From: Cupriavidus sp. WGlv3
Lineage (GTDB): Bacteria > Pseudomonadota > Gammaproteobacteria > Burkholderiales > Burkholderiaceae
NCBI RefSeq assembly: GCF_023952475.1
Contig: NZ_JALHRX010000016.1
Coordinates: 1-64,000, forward strand
Direction: 5' to 3'
DNA length: 64,000 bases
Shown: positions 1-7,168 of the stretch, one piece after another
Layout of the letters: the number at the start of each line of letters is the position of its first letter
How positions within the stretch are numbered: the stretch's first letter is position 1
Notes under the pieces: generated by a model
The model's input: the letters and a program-made list of their open reading frames with translations, nothing else
What the model was told of the DNA's origin: nothing
The model's database searches: none
Translations under genes and position numbers: made by a program

Positions 1-154
1 AGCGAGCGCAGCGGGGTTGGCAAGGGGTTTCTCGAAAATGCCAGGCCTCGGCACCAATGCGCCTCTTTCCCCACCCCTGATCTGATGCGCCAGCTACTTA
101 TAGAATGACCGTTCCGGCCCGCGGGGCCGATCTTTGATGAGATGGGGACGTTCG

Positions 155-544
155 ATGACTATCCAAGCGACATGGAAGCCAAGCCAGGGCAACAGCATCT
201 GCCAGCTGACCAACGGCACTGCCGAGTGGCAAGCCGATCTCGACGCTTCCGCAGGCGGCGACACCCACTACCCGAATCCGCATGACTTGCTGGACTCCGC
301 CCTGGCCGCCTGCACGACCTTGACCTTGCAGCTGTATGCGAAACGCAAGGGCTACGCGGTCACTGACGTCCAGGTCTCGGTCGGTCATGAGGAAGCCAAC
401 GGCACCTATACGATGCAGCGCGAGGTCAAGGTCAGCGGCGACCTGTCGCCCCAGATCCTCGAAGACCTGCTGCGTGTCGCCAATCGTTGTCCGGTGCACA
501 AGACCTTGTCCGGCCAGTTCTCGATCCAGACCTCGATGGCATGA
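155..544 (+). CDS. OsmC-like protein
   Basis: Predicted 129-residue OsmC-family protein, a small alpha/beta fold that usually reduces organic or lipid hydroperoxides with two cysteines. Cys53 (in ALAACTT) and Cys112 (in NRCPVHK) sit where the family's paired thiols are, and the N-terminal GGGDT/NPHDLL-type segment is typical. A longer reading frame opens at a TTG at 134, but the ATG at 155 follows a GGGGA ribosome site at a good distance and gives the normal family length. It stands alone: nothing upstream in the window is coding, and a Fur-box-like sequence and a strong hairpin terminator follow it. It is distinct from the Ohr subfamily member at 53212-53631. Substrate unknown. Confidence 0.85.
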   Translation: MTIQATWKPSQGNSICQLTNGTAEWQADLDASAGGDTHYPNPHDLLDSALAACTTLTLQLYAKRKGYAVTDVQVSVGHEEANGTYTMQREVKVSGDLSPQILEDLLRVANRCPVHKTLSGQFSIQTSMA

Positions 545-571
545 CGTGGCACACCCCGTTCACCGATGGGG

Positions 572-600
572 TTGCCACAGCAAATGAGAATCGTTAGCAT
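572..600 (+). promoter_or_regulatory. Candidate sigma-70 promoter
   Basis: TTGCCA at 572-577 (5 of 6 to TTGACA), a 17-bp spacer, and TAGCAT at 595-600 (4 of 6 to TATAAT) predict a start near 607. The spacer and -10 box are covered by the Fur-like box at 583-601, the usual arrangement for iron repression. Confidence 0.45.
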
Positions 601-601
601 T
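583..601 (+). promoter_or_regulatory. Candidate Fur box
   Basis: AATGAGAATCGTTAGCATT matches 16 of 19 positions of the palindromic Fur consensus (AATGATAATCATTATCATT). It is the best of three Fur-like boxes in the window (others at 46309 and 58034). No protein gene starts shortly downstream; the only thing before the terminator at 645 is the candidate small RNA. Confidence 0.55.
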
Positions 602-606
602 TGAGT

Positions 607-674
607 CCTCGGGTCCTGACACCACCTGAGTCAGCAAATGGGTTAGCCGGGCACGTTCGTGCCCGGCTTTTTTC
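607..674 (+). ncRNA. Candidate Fur-controlled small RNA
   Basis: About 68 nt lie between the predicted start (near 607) and the end of a strong intrinsic terminator. The segment folds into a 7-bp hairpin (608-614 with 624-630, one G-U pair), a single-stranded linker at 631-644 (TCAGCAAATGGGTT), and the terminator hairpin. This is the layout of Fur-repressed regulatory RNAs such as RyhB, PrrF or NrrF, though no sequence relation to any of them is claimed. The alternative is that the terminator simply ends the osmC-like transcript and the Fur box is fortuitous. No open reading frame of useful size fits in the segment. Confidence 0.35.
645..674 (+). terminator. Intrinsic terminator
   Basis: A perfect 10-bp GC-rich stem (645-654 with 659-668, loop GTTC) is followed directly by a T-rich tract. 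It ends either the OsmC-like transcript or the candidate small RNA. Confidence 0.9.
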
Positions 675-902
675 TTTTGGCGGGCCATGTCACGGTCCTG
701 ACCGCCAGCCGCCCTACGCTAAGGAGCGATCCGCCCCGTTCGACGCAACGGCCATGTGCTGTGTTGGCTGGCCCACCAAATTGCGTCCGGGAAGGGGTCA
801 AAACGGCGGCTCCGACAAACTTTGCGCGGCACCGCCGGCTTACCATGGCGAAAAGCAAAAACAATAAAAACGCTTAAATAACGAAGCGAGCGGGGGGATG
901 CC
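675..902. other. Intergenic, no gene seen
   Basis: No supported coding sequence. The last 60 bases (about 840-885) are markedly A-rich against the surrounding high-GC DNA and include a 10-codon Lys/Asn-rich ORF (845-877, MAKSKNNKNA) without a visible ribosome site. A GGGGGGA purine run at about 891-897 is the ribosome site for the TTG-start gene at 903. Confidence 0.4.
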
Positions 903-1724
903 TTGACTAATTTCATTGAAGCCTATTGCGCGCAGATACGGCTTGCGGGCGCCGGCAGCGTGATCGCGAAGCCCGTCGTGGTGGCGCGGGACAGCACCTA
1001 CGCCATGCACTACGTACCGTGCGAGTACCTGAATCCGCAGGCGGCCCTGGTGCTGGTCAGCACCACGCCGGGCCATGCGCACGTGCGACTGGCCGCCGCG
1101 GTGACCGAGGAACTGCTGCACAACCGTGCGCCGGGCCGCGTGGTCCAGCGCGAGAACAAGCGGCGCGTCGAACTGGGCGGCAAGCTGGTGCGGCCCAACC
1201 TGATCCGCATGCTCGACCACTTCCGCGTGCCCGAACTGGTCGGGCTGCCGCACGCCGCCGCCTTGTGGAACGATGGCTTCGAGCGCCTGCAGCCGCTCGC
1301 CCTGTTGCCGCATGCCACCACGCGGCGCGGGCTGGCGTTCGACGGCGCGCTGGAAGAACTGCTCGACGCGCCGATGCTGCGCGACGTCTTCGAGACGCAG
1401 TTCCTCGGTGCCGTGCGACAGATGCGCACCGACGCGCTATACGTCGCGTTGGGCCGGACCGCCTGGGCCGCGCTCCAGCACGCGGTCACGCGCCGGTTGC
1501 TGGCGCGCCGCCAGTTGCTGGGAATGATGCCGGTGCCGGCGCGCGCCGGCAGCATGGTGCGTTACTTCCTGCGAGAGATCGCCGCCAGCGCCCTGTCGGC
1601 CAAGGACCCGGTGCGGCATCGCGTGGACTGGCTCGATGCGGCCCACGCCGAACTGGAATCGAATGTCCGCAAACTGCGCGCCTCGATCCGACCAGACCCG
1701 CCTCCCGCTTACCTGATCGCGTAA
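903..1724 (+). CDS. Uncharacterised protein, possible UDG-like fold
   Basis: A 273-residue protein that I do not recognise with certainty. The start is TTG at 903, because the ATG at 898 meets a stop after two codons; a strong purine-rich ribosome site precedes it. Near residues 38-57 it carries YVPCEYLNP followed by a hydrophobic strand and STTPG, reminiscent of the motif-1 region of uracil-DNA-glycosylase-fold proteins. The rest gives no family motif, and the C-terminal half is Arg-rich and helical. It stands alone, bounded by a terminator on the left and two hairpins on the right, with an A-rich leader, so recent acquisition is possible. The function is unknown; the UDG-like suggestion is weak. 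Confidence 0.6.
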   Translation: MTNFIEAYCAQIRLAGAGSVIAKPVVVARDSTYAMHYVPCEYLNPQAALVLVSTTPGHAHVRLAAAVTEELLHNRAPGRVVQRENKRRVELGGKLVRPNLIRMLDHFRVPELVGLPHAAALWNDGFERLQPLALLPHATTRRGLAFDGALEELLDAPMLRDVFETQFLGAVRQMRTDALYVALGRTAWAALQHAVTRRLLARRQLLGMMPVPARAGSMVRYFLREIAASALSAKDPVRHRVDWLDAAHAELESNVRKLRASIRPDPPPAYLIA

Positions 1725-1751
1725 GCGGACGCTCGCATTCACACTTGTGAT

Positions 1752-1781
1752 CCATAGACCCCACGGAAGTGGGGTCTATGG
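1752..1781. repeat. Perfect 13-bp hairpin
   Basis: CCATAGACCCCAC and its exact complement flank the tetraloop GGAA. No T tract follows on either strand, so it is not a classical terminator. It lies 28 bp after the stop of the gene ending at 1724 and could be a 3' RNA stabiliser or an inserted palindromic element. Confidence 0.8.
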
Positions 1782-1841
1782 ACGCCGGTTTGCGTCGATA
1801 ACGTCTCCTGAGGAATTTGACACTCCTCGCATTCCCGATTT

Positions 1842-1869
1842 GCGGCCCCTCGTGGGCCGCCATTTTTTT
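1842..1869 (+). terminator. Intrinsic terminator
   Basis: A 7-bp stem GCGGCCC/GGGCCGC (1842-1848, 1854-1860) is followed by CA and seven T residues. It is the probable end of transcription from the gene at 903-1724. Confidence 0.75.
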
Positions 1870-1953
1870 GTGGTGGTCAGATCGGACAGGGTCCACGGCG
1901 CTCGGGCATGCGGTTTGCGTTCGGTCCCAGGTCTCGTATTCCGCTGATCCGCC

Positions 1954-2703
1954 ATGAAGACCACGCATGCGTTGCCCCTTGCCTTGTGTGCCACTCTGCT
2001 GCTGGCCCCGCTTTCAGCGCCGGCGCAAAGCGGCAAGCCTGGACTTGTCCTTTCCGACCGCAAGCCGGGCGGCGCGCTCCCGACAGACTGGAAGAATTTA
2101 CCGGTCGCCGAAGGCAAGGCCAGGACCGAGTACCAGCTGGTGGCGGAGGACGGCCGGACGGTGCTGCGGGCGCAAGCCAATGGCTCGGCGTCCGCGCTGA
2201 TGCATGCGGGCGACGTGGACCTGTCGCGGACGCCCGTGGTGGCCTGGCGCTGGAAGGCCGACGGCGCGATACCCGGCGCCGACAACCGCGACGGCGCGCG
2301 CGAGGACGCGCCGGCACGGCTGGTGTTCTTCTTCGACGGCGACACCAGCAAGCTTTCGCTGGGCGAGCGAGCCGCGATGCAGCTGGCCAGGACCGTGGCC
2401 GGCGAGGAACTGCCCTACGCTACGCTGATGTATGTCTGGTCGACCAGCGCCGCGCCCGGCAGCGTCATCCCCAACCCGCATACCGGCCGCGTGCAGATGA
2501 TCGTGGTATCCGGCGCCGATGATGCCGGCAAATGGCAGAACCTGCGGCGCAATCTGGCGCGGGACTATGAACGCGTCTTCCACGAGCCGCCGGGTCCGCT
2601 CAAGGCCTACGGCATCATGACCGACACCGACAACACCCACGCCGCAACCCGCGCCTGGTATGGCGATATCCGCTTCCTGCCTGGCACCCCGGCAAAGGAC
2701 TAG
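1954..2703 (+). CDS. DUF3047 family secreted protein
   Basis: A 249-residue exported protein of the DUF3047 type, whose function is unknown. The first ~24 residues form a signal peptide ending SAPAQ. The body has the features I associate with this family: a WRWKADG segment, an ARLVFFFDGD strand, YVWSTSAAPGSVIPNP, and a C-terminal ARDYERVF...GIMTDTDNT...YGDIRFLP segment. It is a single gene; its stop overlaps by a few bases the stop of the convergent lipoate-ligase-like gene. It probably acts in the periplasm. Confidence 0.75.
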   Translation: MKTTHALPLALCATLLLAPLSAPAQSGKPGLVLSDRKPGGALPTDWKNLPVAEGKARTEYQLVAEDGRTVLRAQANGSASALMHAGDVDLSRTPVVAWRWKADGAIPGADNRDGAREDAPARLVFFFDGDTSKLSLGERAAMQLARTVAGEELPYATLMYVWSTSAAPGSVIPNPHTGRVQMIVVSGADDAGKWQNLRRNLARDYERVFHEPPGPLKAYGIMTDTDNTHAATRAWYGDIRFLPGTPAKD

Positions 2704-3461
2704 GCCGGGGCGGGATGCTGTCCAAGGCTGTATCGCAGCGCGTCCGAGACCTCGCCCATCAGCACAGCATCGTCCGGCGGGACAAACCCGCCGGCGACAA
2801 GCGCCTCACGCACGCTGACCACCTTGTCCGCGTGATAACGCCGCTCGCTGCCGATGGCCGCCTCGAAGGCATTGGCGCGCGCATTGATCTGCTCCGGGTC
2901 GGCGCTGACCAGCAGCACTGCATGGGCCAGCACCAGGTGGCGCTGACCGTCGGCCGCCTGCATCGCCGCTGGCGCACGCCGCCAGTACTGGGCCGTGCCG
3001 GCGATCTTGCGGGCGGCTTCGGGCGGGCCCCAGGCGAGGTTGTAGCGGCCGTCGCAAAAGGAGCCGGCCACCGCTTGCCAGTGGGTCTCGATACCAAGCG
3101 CTCGCAGCGCGCCGCCGATCACCGCGCACAGGTGCAGGTAGACCGCGTCGCTGAGCGCGCCTGGCGGCTGGCCGACGGCGTAAGCCAGGCTCAGGTTGAG
3201 GATGCCGGTCCCCTGCGGCACCAGCCCGCCGCCGGACATGCGCAGGAACACAGGACAACCTTGCTGCGCAAAATCGGCGCGCGCGCTCTCCAGCGCCGCG
3301 TGGCGCAGGTAGGTGCGCGGCACCACCAGCGACTGCGGCGCCTCCCACAACCGTGCCACCTGCCGGCCCTGCGCAGCGAGTTCGAGCAGCGCCAGTTCTT
3401 CCTGCAGCGGGTCGCTGCCCGCGTGGGCCGGAGCGACGGGATCGACAAGTTCAAACGGCAT
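2700..3461 (-). CDS. Lipoate-protein ligase-like protein
   Basis: A 253-residue protein of the biotin/lipoate ligase fold, which attaches lipoate (or octanoate) to a lysine of an E2 subunit. Visible motifs are RMSGGG (residues 74-79), the TGILNLSLAY strand (85-94), DGRYN (137-141) and RKIAGTAQ (151-158) with the expected substrate-activating Lys152. It lies 47 bp after the AhpD-like gene at the end of the acetoin dehydrogenase operon, whose AcoC subunit carries a lipoyl domain, so dedicated lipoylation of AcoC is the likely role. The ATG at 3461 is preferred over an upstream in-frame start at 3506 because the extra residues do not look like part of the fold. Confidence 0.8.
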   Translation of the reverse strand: MPFELVDPVAPAHAGSDPLQEELALLELAAQGRQVARLWEAPQSLVVPRTYLRHAALESARADFAQQGCPVFLRMSGGGLVPQGTGILNLSLAYAVGQPPGALSDAVYLHLCAVIGGALRALGIETHWQAVAGSFCDGRYNLAWGPPEAARKIAGTAQYWRRAPAAMQAADGQRHLVLAHAVLLVSADPEQINARANAFEAAIGSERRYHADKVVSVREALVAGGFVPPDDAVLMGEVSDALRYSLGQHPAPA

Positions 3462-3508
3462 CGGTTGGGAACTGCCCCGGGAATGGCAATGCGCCGAGTC
3501 TAGCAACC

Positions 3509-3850
3509 CTAGGCGTTGAGCGCATCGAAATACGCCAGCGCCTTGGCCGCGTACATCGCGCCGGGGCCGCCACCCATCTCGATATTGACGGCCAGCACTT
3601 CGGCCAGTTGCTCGCGGCTCGCGCGATGGCGCAGTGCCTGGCTGGTGTGGAACAGCACGCAGTCGTCGCAGCCCTTCTGCACGGCGAGTGCGACCGCCAC
3701 CAGTTCCTTGAGTTCGGCAGGCAGGCTGCCCTGTTGCGTGGCGGCCTTCATCACGCCCTGGAAGGCGCTCATCGTGCCGGGCTGGGCCTGGCCGAGCGCG
3801 CCGAATTGCTTGTTGATCTCCGCGAGGCGGGTCTTCAGATCTGTGGTCAT
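3509..3850 (-). CDS. AhpD/carboxymuconolactone decarboxylase-like protein
   Basis: A 113-residue all-helical protein of the AhpD/CMD superfamily. The redox motif Cys61-x-x-Cys64 followed by His68 (GCDDCVLFH) is typical of the AhpD-like branch, which acts as a thiol-disulfide or peroxidase partner. It follows acoC by 73 bp with its own AAAGGA ribosome site, so it is probably the fifth gene of the aco transcript. In other bacteria AhpD takes electrons from a lipoylated E2, so it may couple the lipoyl arm of AcoC to peroxide reduction; that link is inference. Confidence 0.8.
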   Translation of the reverse strand: MTTDLKTRLAEINKQFGALGQAQPGTMSAFQGVMKAATQQGSLPAELKELVAVALAVQKGCDDCVLFHTSQALRHRASREQLAEVLAVNIEMGGGPGAMYAAKALAYFDALNA

Positions 3851-3923
3851 GTGGCAGTGTCCTTTGGTAAATCGGCCCCGGGGCCGCCAGGACGGCGCAT
3901 GGTGGCGCCGTCCGCGGGCGGCA

Positions 3924-5039
3924 TCAGCCGGCCAGGTGGGTCTTCAGCAGCGCATTGAAGTCGTTGGCCTTCTCCATCTGGCTCATGTGGCCGGCGTCGG
4001 GGAAGACCTTGACGCTGGCCCCCGGCGGCGCAGCTTCGGCATGTTCGGCGGGGATGATGCGGTCCTGGCCGCCCCACACCACCAGCACGCGCTTGCCGCT
4101 GTCGGCCAGGCGCTGGCCCGGTTGCTCGCTCTGCCGGCCGCCGCCGAACAGGCCCTGGCCGAGCGCGGTCAGCGCCTCGTCGACGCCATCGAGCCGCTTG
4201 TAGCGCAACAGGTCGTCCAGCATCTGCCGGCTCACCAGCCCCGGGTCGGCGAACAGCAGTTCGACCACGGGCTTGAGCTCGCGCCGCGACTGCGCCTTGA
4301 CGAAGCCATCGGTATAGTCGCTGTTGACCGCTTCGCCGAAGCCAACCGGCGACACCAGCGCCACCGACAGCACCCGCTGCGGCGCATCCACCGCCAGCTG
4401 CGCGGCCACGCCGCCGCCCATCGAATGGCCGACCAGATGCGCCGCCTCGATCCCGGCCTCGTCCATGAAGCGCGCTACAAAGCCGGCCATCTGCGCCAGC
4501 GTCGTGCCCGCGAGCCGCGGCGACGACTGTCCGTGGCCGGGCAGGTCGAGCGCCACCACGGTGTACGCGTCGGCCAGGGGCTCGAGGTTGAACAGCCAGT
4601 TGTCCAGGTCACCGCCAAAGCCGTGGATGAAGAGCACGGTCTGGGCGCCGTCGCCCTTGCGCGCATAGCGGACCCGGATGCCGTCGACCTCGGCGAACTG
4701 GTACGCGGCGGCGGCGTCCTCGTCGCCGCCGTCGTCCGCCGGCGTTTCATAAGCCGACACGTATTCATCGATCTGCGCATCGCTCACCTCCGCAGGGGCC
4801 AGCACGCCAAGCAGCGCCTTCACCGGCAGCACGTCGCCGGCCTGCGCCACCTTGCGGCGCAGCGTGCCCGCGTCGGGCGCCTCCACCGCATTGGCGATCT
4901 TGTCGGTTTCCACATCGAGGATCGGCATGCCCACGGTGATCTCGGTGCCTTCGTCGACCAGCCAGGCATTGACGGTGCCCTCCTTCATCGACAGGCCCCA
5001 TTTGGGCATTACGATCGGGGTAATTGCAGGCGTGGCCAT
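3924..5039 (-). CDS. acoC: Acetoin dehydrogenase E2, dihydrolipoyl acetyltransferase
   Basis: A 371-residue E2 of the acetoin-cleaving complex; it transfers the acetyl unit from E1 to CoA. The N-terminal lipoyl domain (about 5-80) has the lipoylation lysine in DVETDKIAN (Lys47). Instead of the usual catalytic core of 2-oxoacid dehydrogenases, residues 115-370 form an alpha/beta-hydrolase domain with HGFGG (139-143), nucleophile elbow GHSMGG (Ser206), a late Asp and a His near the C-terminus (DAGHMS), the hallmark of Cupriavidus/Pseudomonas AcoC. Its ATG overlaps the acoB stop by one base (TGATG), implying translational coupling. Confidence 0.95.
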   Translation of the reverse strand: MATPAITPIVMPKWGLSMKEGTVNAWLVDEGTEITVGMPILDVETDKIANAVEAPDAGTLRRKVAQAGDVLPVKALLGVLAPAEVSDAQIDEYVSAYETPADDGGDEDAAAAYQFAEVDGIRVRYARKGDGAQTVLFIHGFGGDLDNWLFNLEPLADAYTVVALDLPGHGQSSPRLAGTTLAQMAGFVARFMDEAGIEAAHLVGHSMGGGVAAQLAVDAPQRVLSVALVSPVGFGEAVNSDYTDGFVKAQSRRELKPVVELLFADPGLVSRQMLDDLLRYKRLDGVDEALTALGQGLFGGGRQSEQPGQRLADSGKRVLVVWGGQDRIIPAEHAEAAPPGASVKVFPDAGHMSQMEKANDFNALLKTHLAG

Positions 5040-6055
5040 CAGTGCTTGCCTCCCTTCACGGTCTTGCGCGCGGCATTGACGATCTGCGCCGCGCTGGGGA
5101 TATACAGGTCTTCCAAGGTCGGCGAGAACGGCACCGGCGTATGCGGCGGGCATACCATCTCGATGCCGGCCTTGAGCGCACCGAAGGCCTGCTGCGCAAC
5201 CTGCGCGGAGATATCGGTGGCGATATTGCAGCGCGGGCTGGCCTCGTCCACTACCACCAGGCGCCCGGTGTTCTCGACCGACTCCAGCACCGTGTCCATG
5301 TCCAGCGGCGACAGCGTGCGCAGGTCGACGATCTCGGCCTCGATACCCTCCTTCGCCAGCGTCGCCGCCGCCTCCAGTGCGCGATGCACCATCAGCCCGT
5401 AGGTGACGATGGTCACGTCCTTGCCATCCCGCACGATATTGGCCTCGCCGAACGGGATGGCATAGGCGCCTTCGGGGACGTCGCCTTCCAGGCCATAGAG
5501 GTTCTTGTGCTCGCAGAAGATCACCGGGTCGTTGTCGCGGATCGCCTGGATCAGCAGGCCCTTGGTGTCGTATGGCGTGGACGGGCACACCACCTTCAGG
5601 CCGGGGATATGCGTGAACAGCGGCGTCAGCATCTGGCTGTGCTGCGCGGCGGCCCGGAAGCCCGCGCCGACCATGGCGCGGATCACCACCGGGGTCTCGG
5701 CCTTGCCGCCGAACATGTAGCGGAACTTGGCGGCCTGGTTGAAGATCTGGTCGAAGCAAACGCCCATGAAGTCGATGAACATCAGCTCCGCGATCGGGCG
5801 CATGCCGCACGCCGCGGCGCCGATGGCGGCGCCCACGTAGGCGGATTCGGACAAGGGCGTATCCAGCAGCCGGTCGCCGTGCTTGGCATACAGGCCCTTG
5901 GTCACGCCCAGCACGCCGCCCCAAGCGTCCTTCTCGCCGTCCGCGCCGGCGCCGCCGACGATGTCCTCGCCCAGCATGATGACGCTGGGGTCGCGGGTCA
6001 TTTCCTGGTCGATCGCCTCGTTGATCGCCAGCTTGATGCTCAGTTTGCGAGCCAT
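5039..6055 (-). CDS. acoB: Acetoin dehydrogenase E1 beta subunit
   Basis: A 338-residue transketolase-like beta subunit of the thiamine-diphosphate E1 component. With AcoA it cleaves acetoin to acetaldehyde and a hydroxyethyl-ThDP intermediate. LGEDIVGGAGADGEKDAWGG near the N-terminus, DTPLSESAYVGAAIGAA, and the C-terminal transketolase segment (VDLRTLSPLD, VVVDEASPRC) are diagnostic. The start at 6055 (MARKLSIK) follows an AGGAGACAG ribosome site. It is third in acoXABC, 35 bp after acoA. Confidence 0.95.
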   Translation of the reverse strand: MARKLSIKLAINEAIDQEMTRDPSVIMLGEDIVGGAGADGEKDAWGGVLGVTKGLYAKHGDRLLDTPLSESAYVGAAIGAAACGMRPIAELMFIDFMGVCFDQIFNQAAKFRYMFGGKAETPVVIRAMVGAGFRAAAQHSQMLTPLFTHIPGLKVVCPSTPYDTKGLLIQAIRDNDPVIFCEHKNLYGLEGDVPEGAYAIPFGEANIVRDGKDVTIVTYGLMVHRALEAAATLAKEGIEAEIVDLRTLSPLDMDTVLESVENTGRLVVVDEASPRCNIATDISAQVAQQAFGALKAGIEMVCPPHTPVPFSPTLEDLYIPSAAQIVNAARKTVKGGKH

Positions 6056-6090
6056 GTCTGTCTCCTGATAATTGGTTTGCGCGTGGCGGA

Positions 6091-7104
6091 TCAGTAGCTG
6101 ACGTAGACGTCGGTCAGCAGGTCTTCGGGTCCCGGCTGCGGCGCCGCCTTGGCTTCCTGCACGGCGTGCTCGATCAGCGCGGCGACTTCCCGGTCGATGG
6201 CTTCGAGTTCTTCGCGCGCGACCACGCCGGCCTGCGTCACGGTGCGGCCGAACAGCTTCAGGCAATCCTTGTTAGCGCGGATGTCGTCGAGTTCGCCGGC
6301 GGCGCGGTAGGTCTGCGCATCGCCCTCGAAGTGGCCGTAGAAGCGGACCATCTTGCATTCGAGCAGCGACGGCCCGCCGCCCTCGCGCGCGCGGCGAATG
6401 ACTTCGCCGGCGGCTTCGTGGACCGCGAAGAAATCGGTGCCGTCCACGGTCACGCCCGGGATGCCGAAGCCCGCGGCGCGGTCGACGTAGCTGTCGACCG
6501 CGGTGCCGTAGTCGCGCGAGGTCGATTCGGCGTAGCCGTTGTTCTCGATCACGAAGATCACCGGCAGGTTCCATACCGCGGCCAGGTTCAGGCTTTCCAG
6601 GAAGGTTCCCTGGTTGGAAGCGCCGTCGCCGCAGAAGGTGATGCCGACCTCGCCCTTGCCGCGAAACTTGGCCGCCAGCGCGGCGCCGCAGATCAGCGGC
6701 GCGCCCGCCCCGAGGATGCCGTTGGCGCCCATCATGCCCTTGGACAGGTCGGCGATATGCATTGAGCCGCCCTTGCCGTTGCACGAGCCCCCTTTCTTGC
6801 CGTAGATCTCTTTCATCATTGCCACCGGGTCGACGCCCTTGGCAATGCAGTGGCCATGGCCGCGGTGTGTGCTGGCGATGCGGTCGCCGTCGTGCAGGTG
6901 ATGCAGGATGCCGACTCCCGCGGCTTCCTCGCCCGCGTACAGGTGGACGAAGCCCGGGATGTCGCCGCGCGCGAAGTCCACGTGCAGGCGTTCCTCGAAA
7001 TCTCGGATGGTGCGCATCTTGCGGTACACCGTCAGCAGCGTCTCCTTGTCGAGCGGCAGCGCGCCGCGAGGTTGCGCCGGATCTTGCGAAGCTCTGGCTG
7101 TCAT
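6091..7104 (-). CDS. acoA: Acetoin dehydrogenase E1 alpha subunit
   Basis: A 337-residue ThDP-binding alpha subunit. The cofactor motif begins with GDG at 159-161 (CGDGASNQGTFLES) and closes with ENN at 187-189. The conserved HRGHGH segment (80-85) and GSMH (113-116) support an E1 alpha of the acetoin/branched-chain type. The ATG at 7104 follows AAGGAGACAGAC; a longer frame opening at 7152 has no such site. The gene starts 64 bp after the acoX stop. Confidence 0.95.
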   Translation of the reverse strand: MTARASQDPAQPRGALPLDKETLLTVYRKMRTIRDFEERLHVDFARGDIPGFVHLYAGEEAAGVGILHHLHDGDRIASTHRGHGHCIAKGVDPVAMMKEIYGKKGGSCNGKGGSMHIADLSKGMMGANGILGAGAPLICGAALAAKFRGKGEVGITFCGDGASNQGTFLESLNLAAVWNLPVIFVIENNGYAESTSRDYGTAVDSYVDRAAGFGIPGVTVDGTDFFAVHEAAGEVIRRAREGGGPSLLECKMVRFYGHFEGDAQTYRAAGELDDIRANKDCLKLFGRTVTQAGVVAREELEAIDREVAALIEHAVQEAKAAPQPGPEDLLTDVYVSY

Positions 7105-7168
7105 GTCTGTCTCCTTCGTTTTCAGGTGTTGCACTTCAAGAAAGCGGGGCATGCGCGGCCGGACGTGC

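Noticed and set aside
845..877. 10-codon Lys/Asn-rich ORF before the gene at 903, as a leader peptide
   Set aside because: It has no ribosome site, and there is no terminator/antiterminator pair after it; chance in an A-rich patch is more likely.
1752..1781. Perfect hairpin as an intrinsic terminator
   Set aside because: There is no T tract on either strand; a proper terminator follows at 1842-1869.
3516..5402. Long plus-strand ORF (628 codons) opposite acoC
   Set aside because: It runs antisense to acoC and the AhpD-like gene, which have complete family motifs. Its Arg/Gln/His-rich composition is typical of a high-GC antisense frame.
3924..5924. 666-codon minus-strand frame that includes acoC
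   Set aside because: Only the part from 5039 is a real protein; the upstream part is an out-of-frame shadow of acoB.
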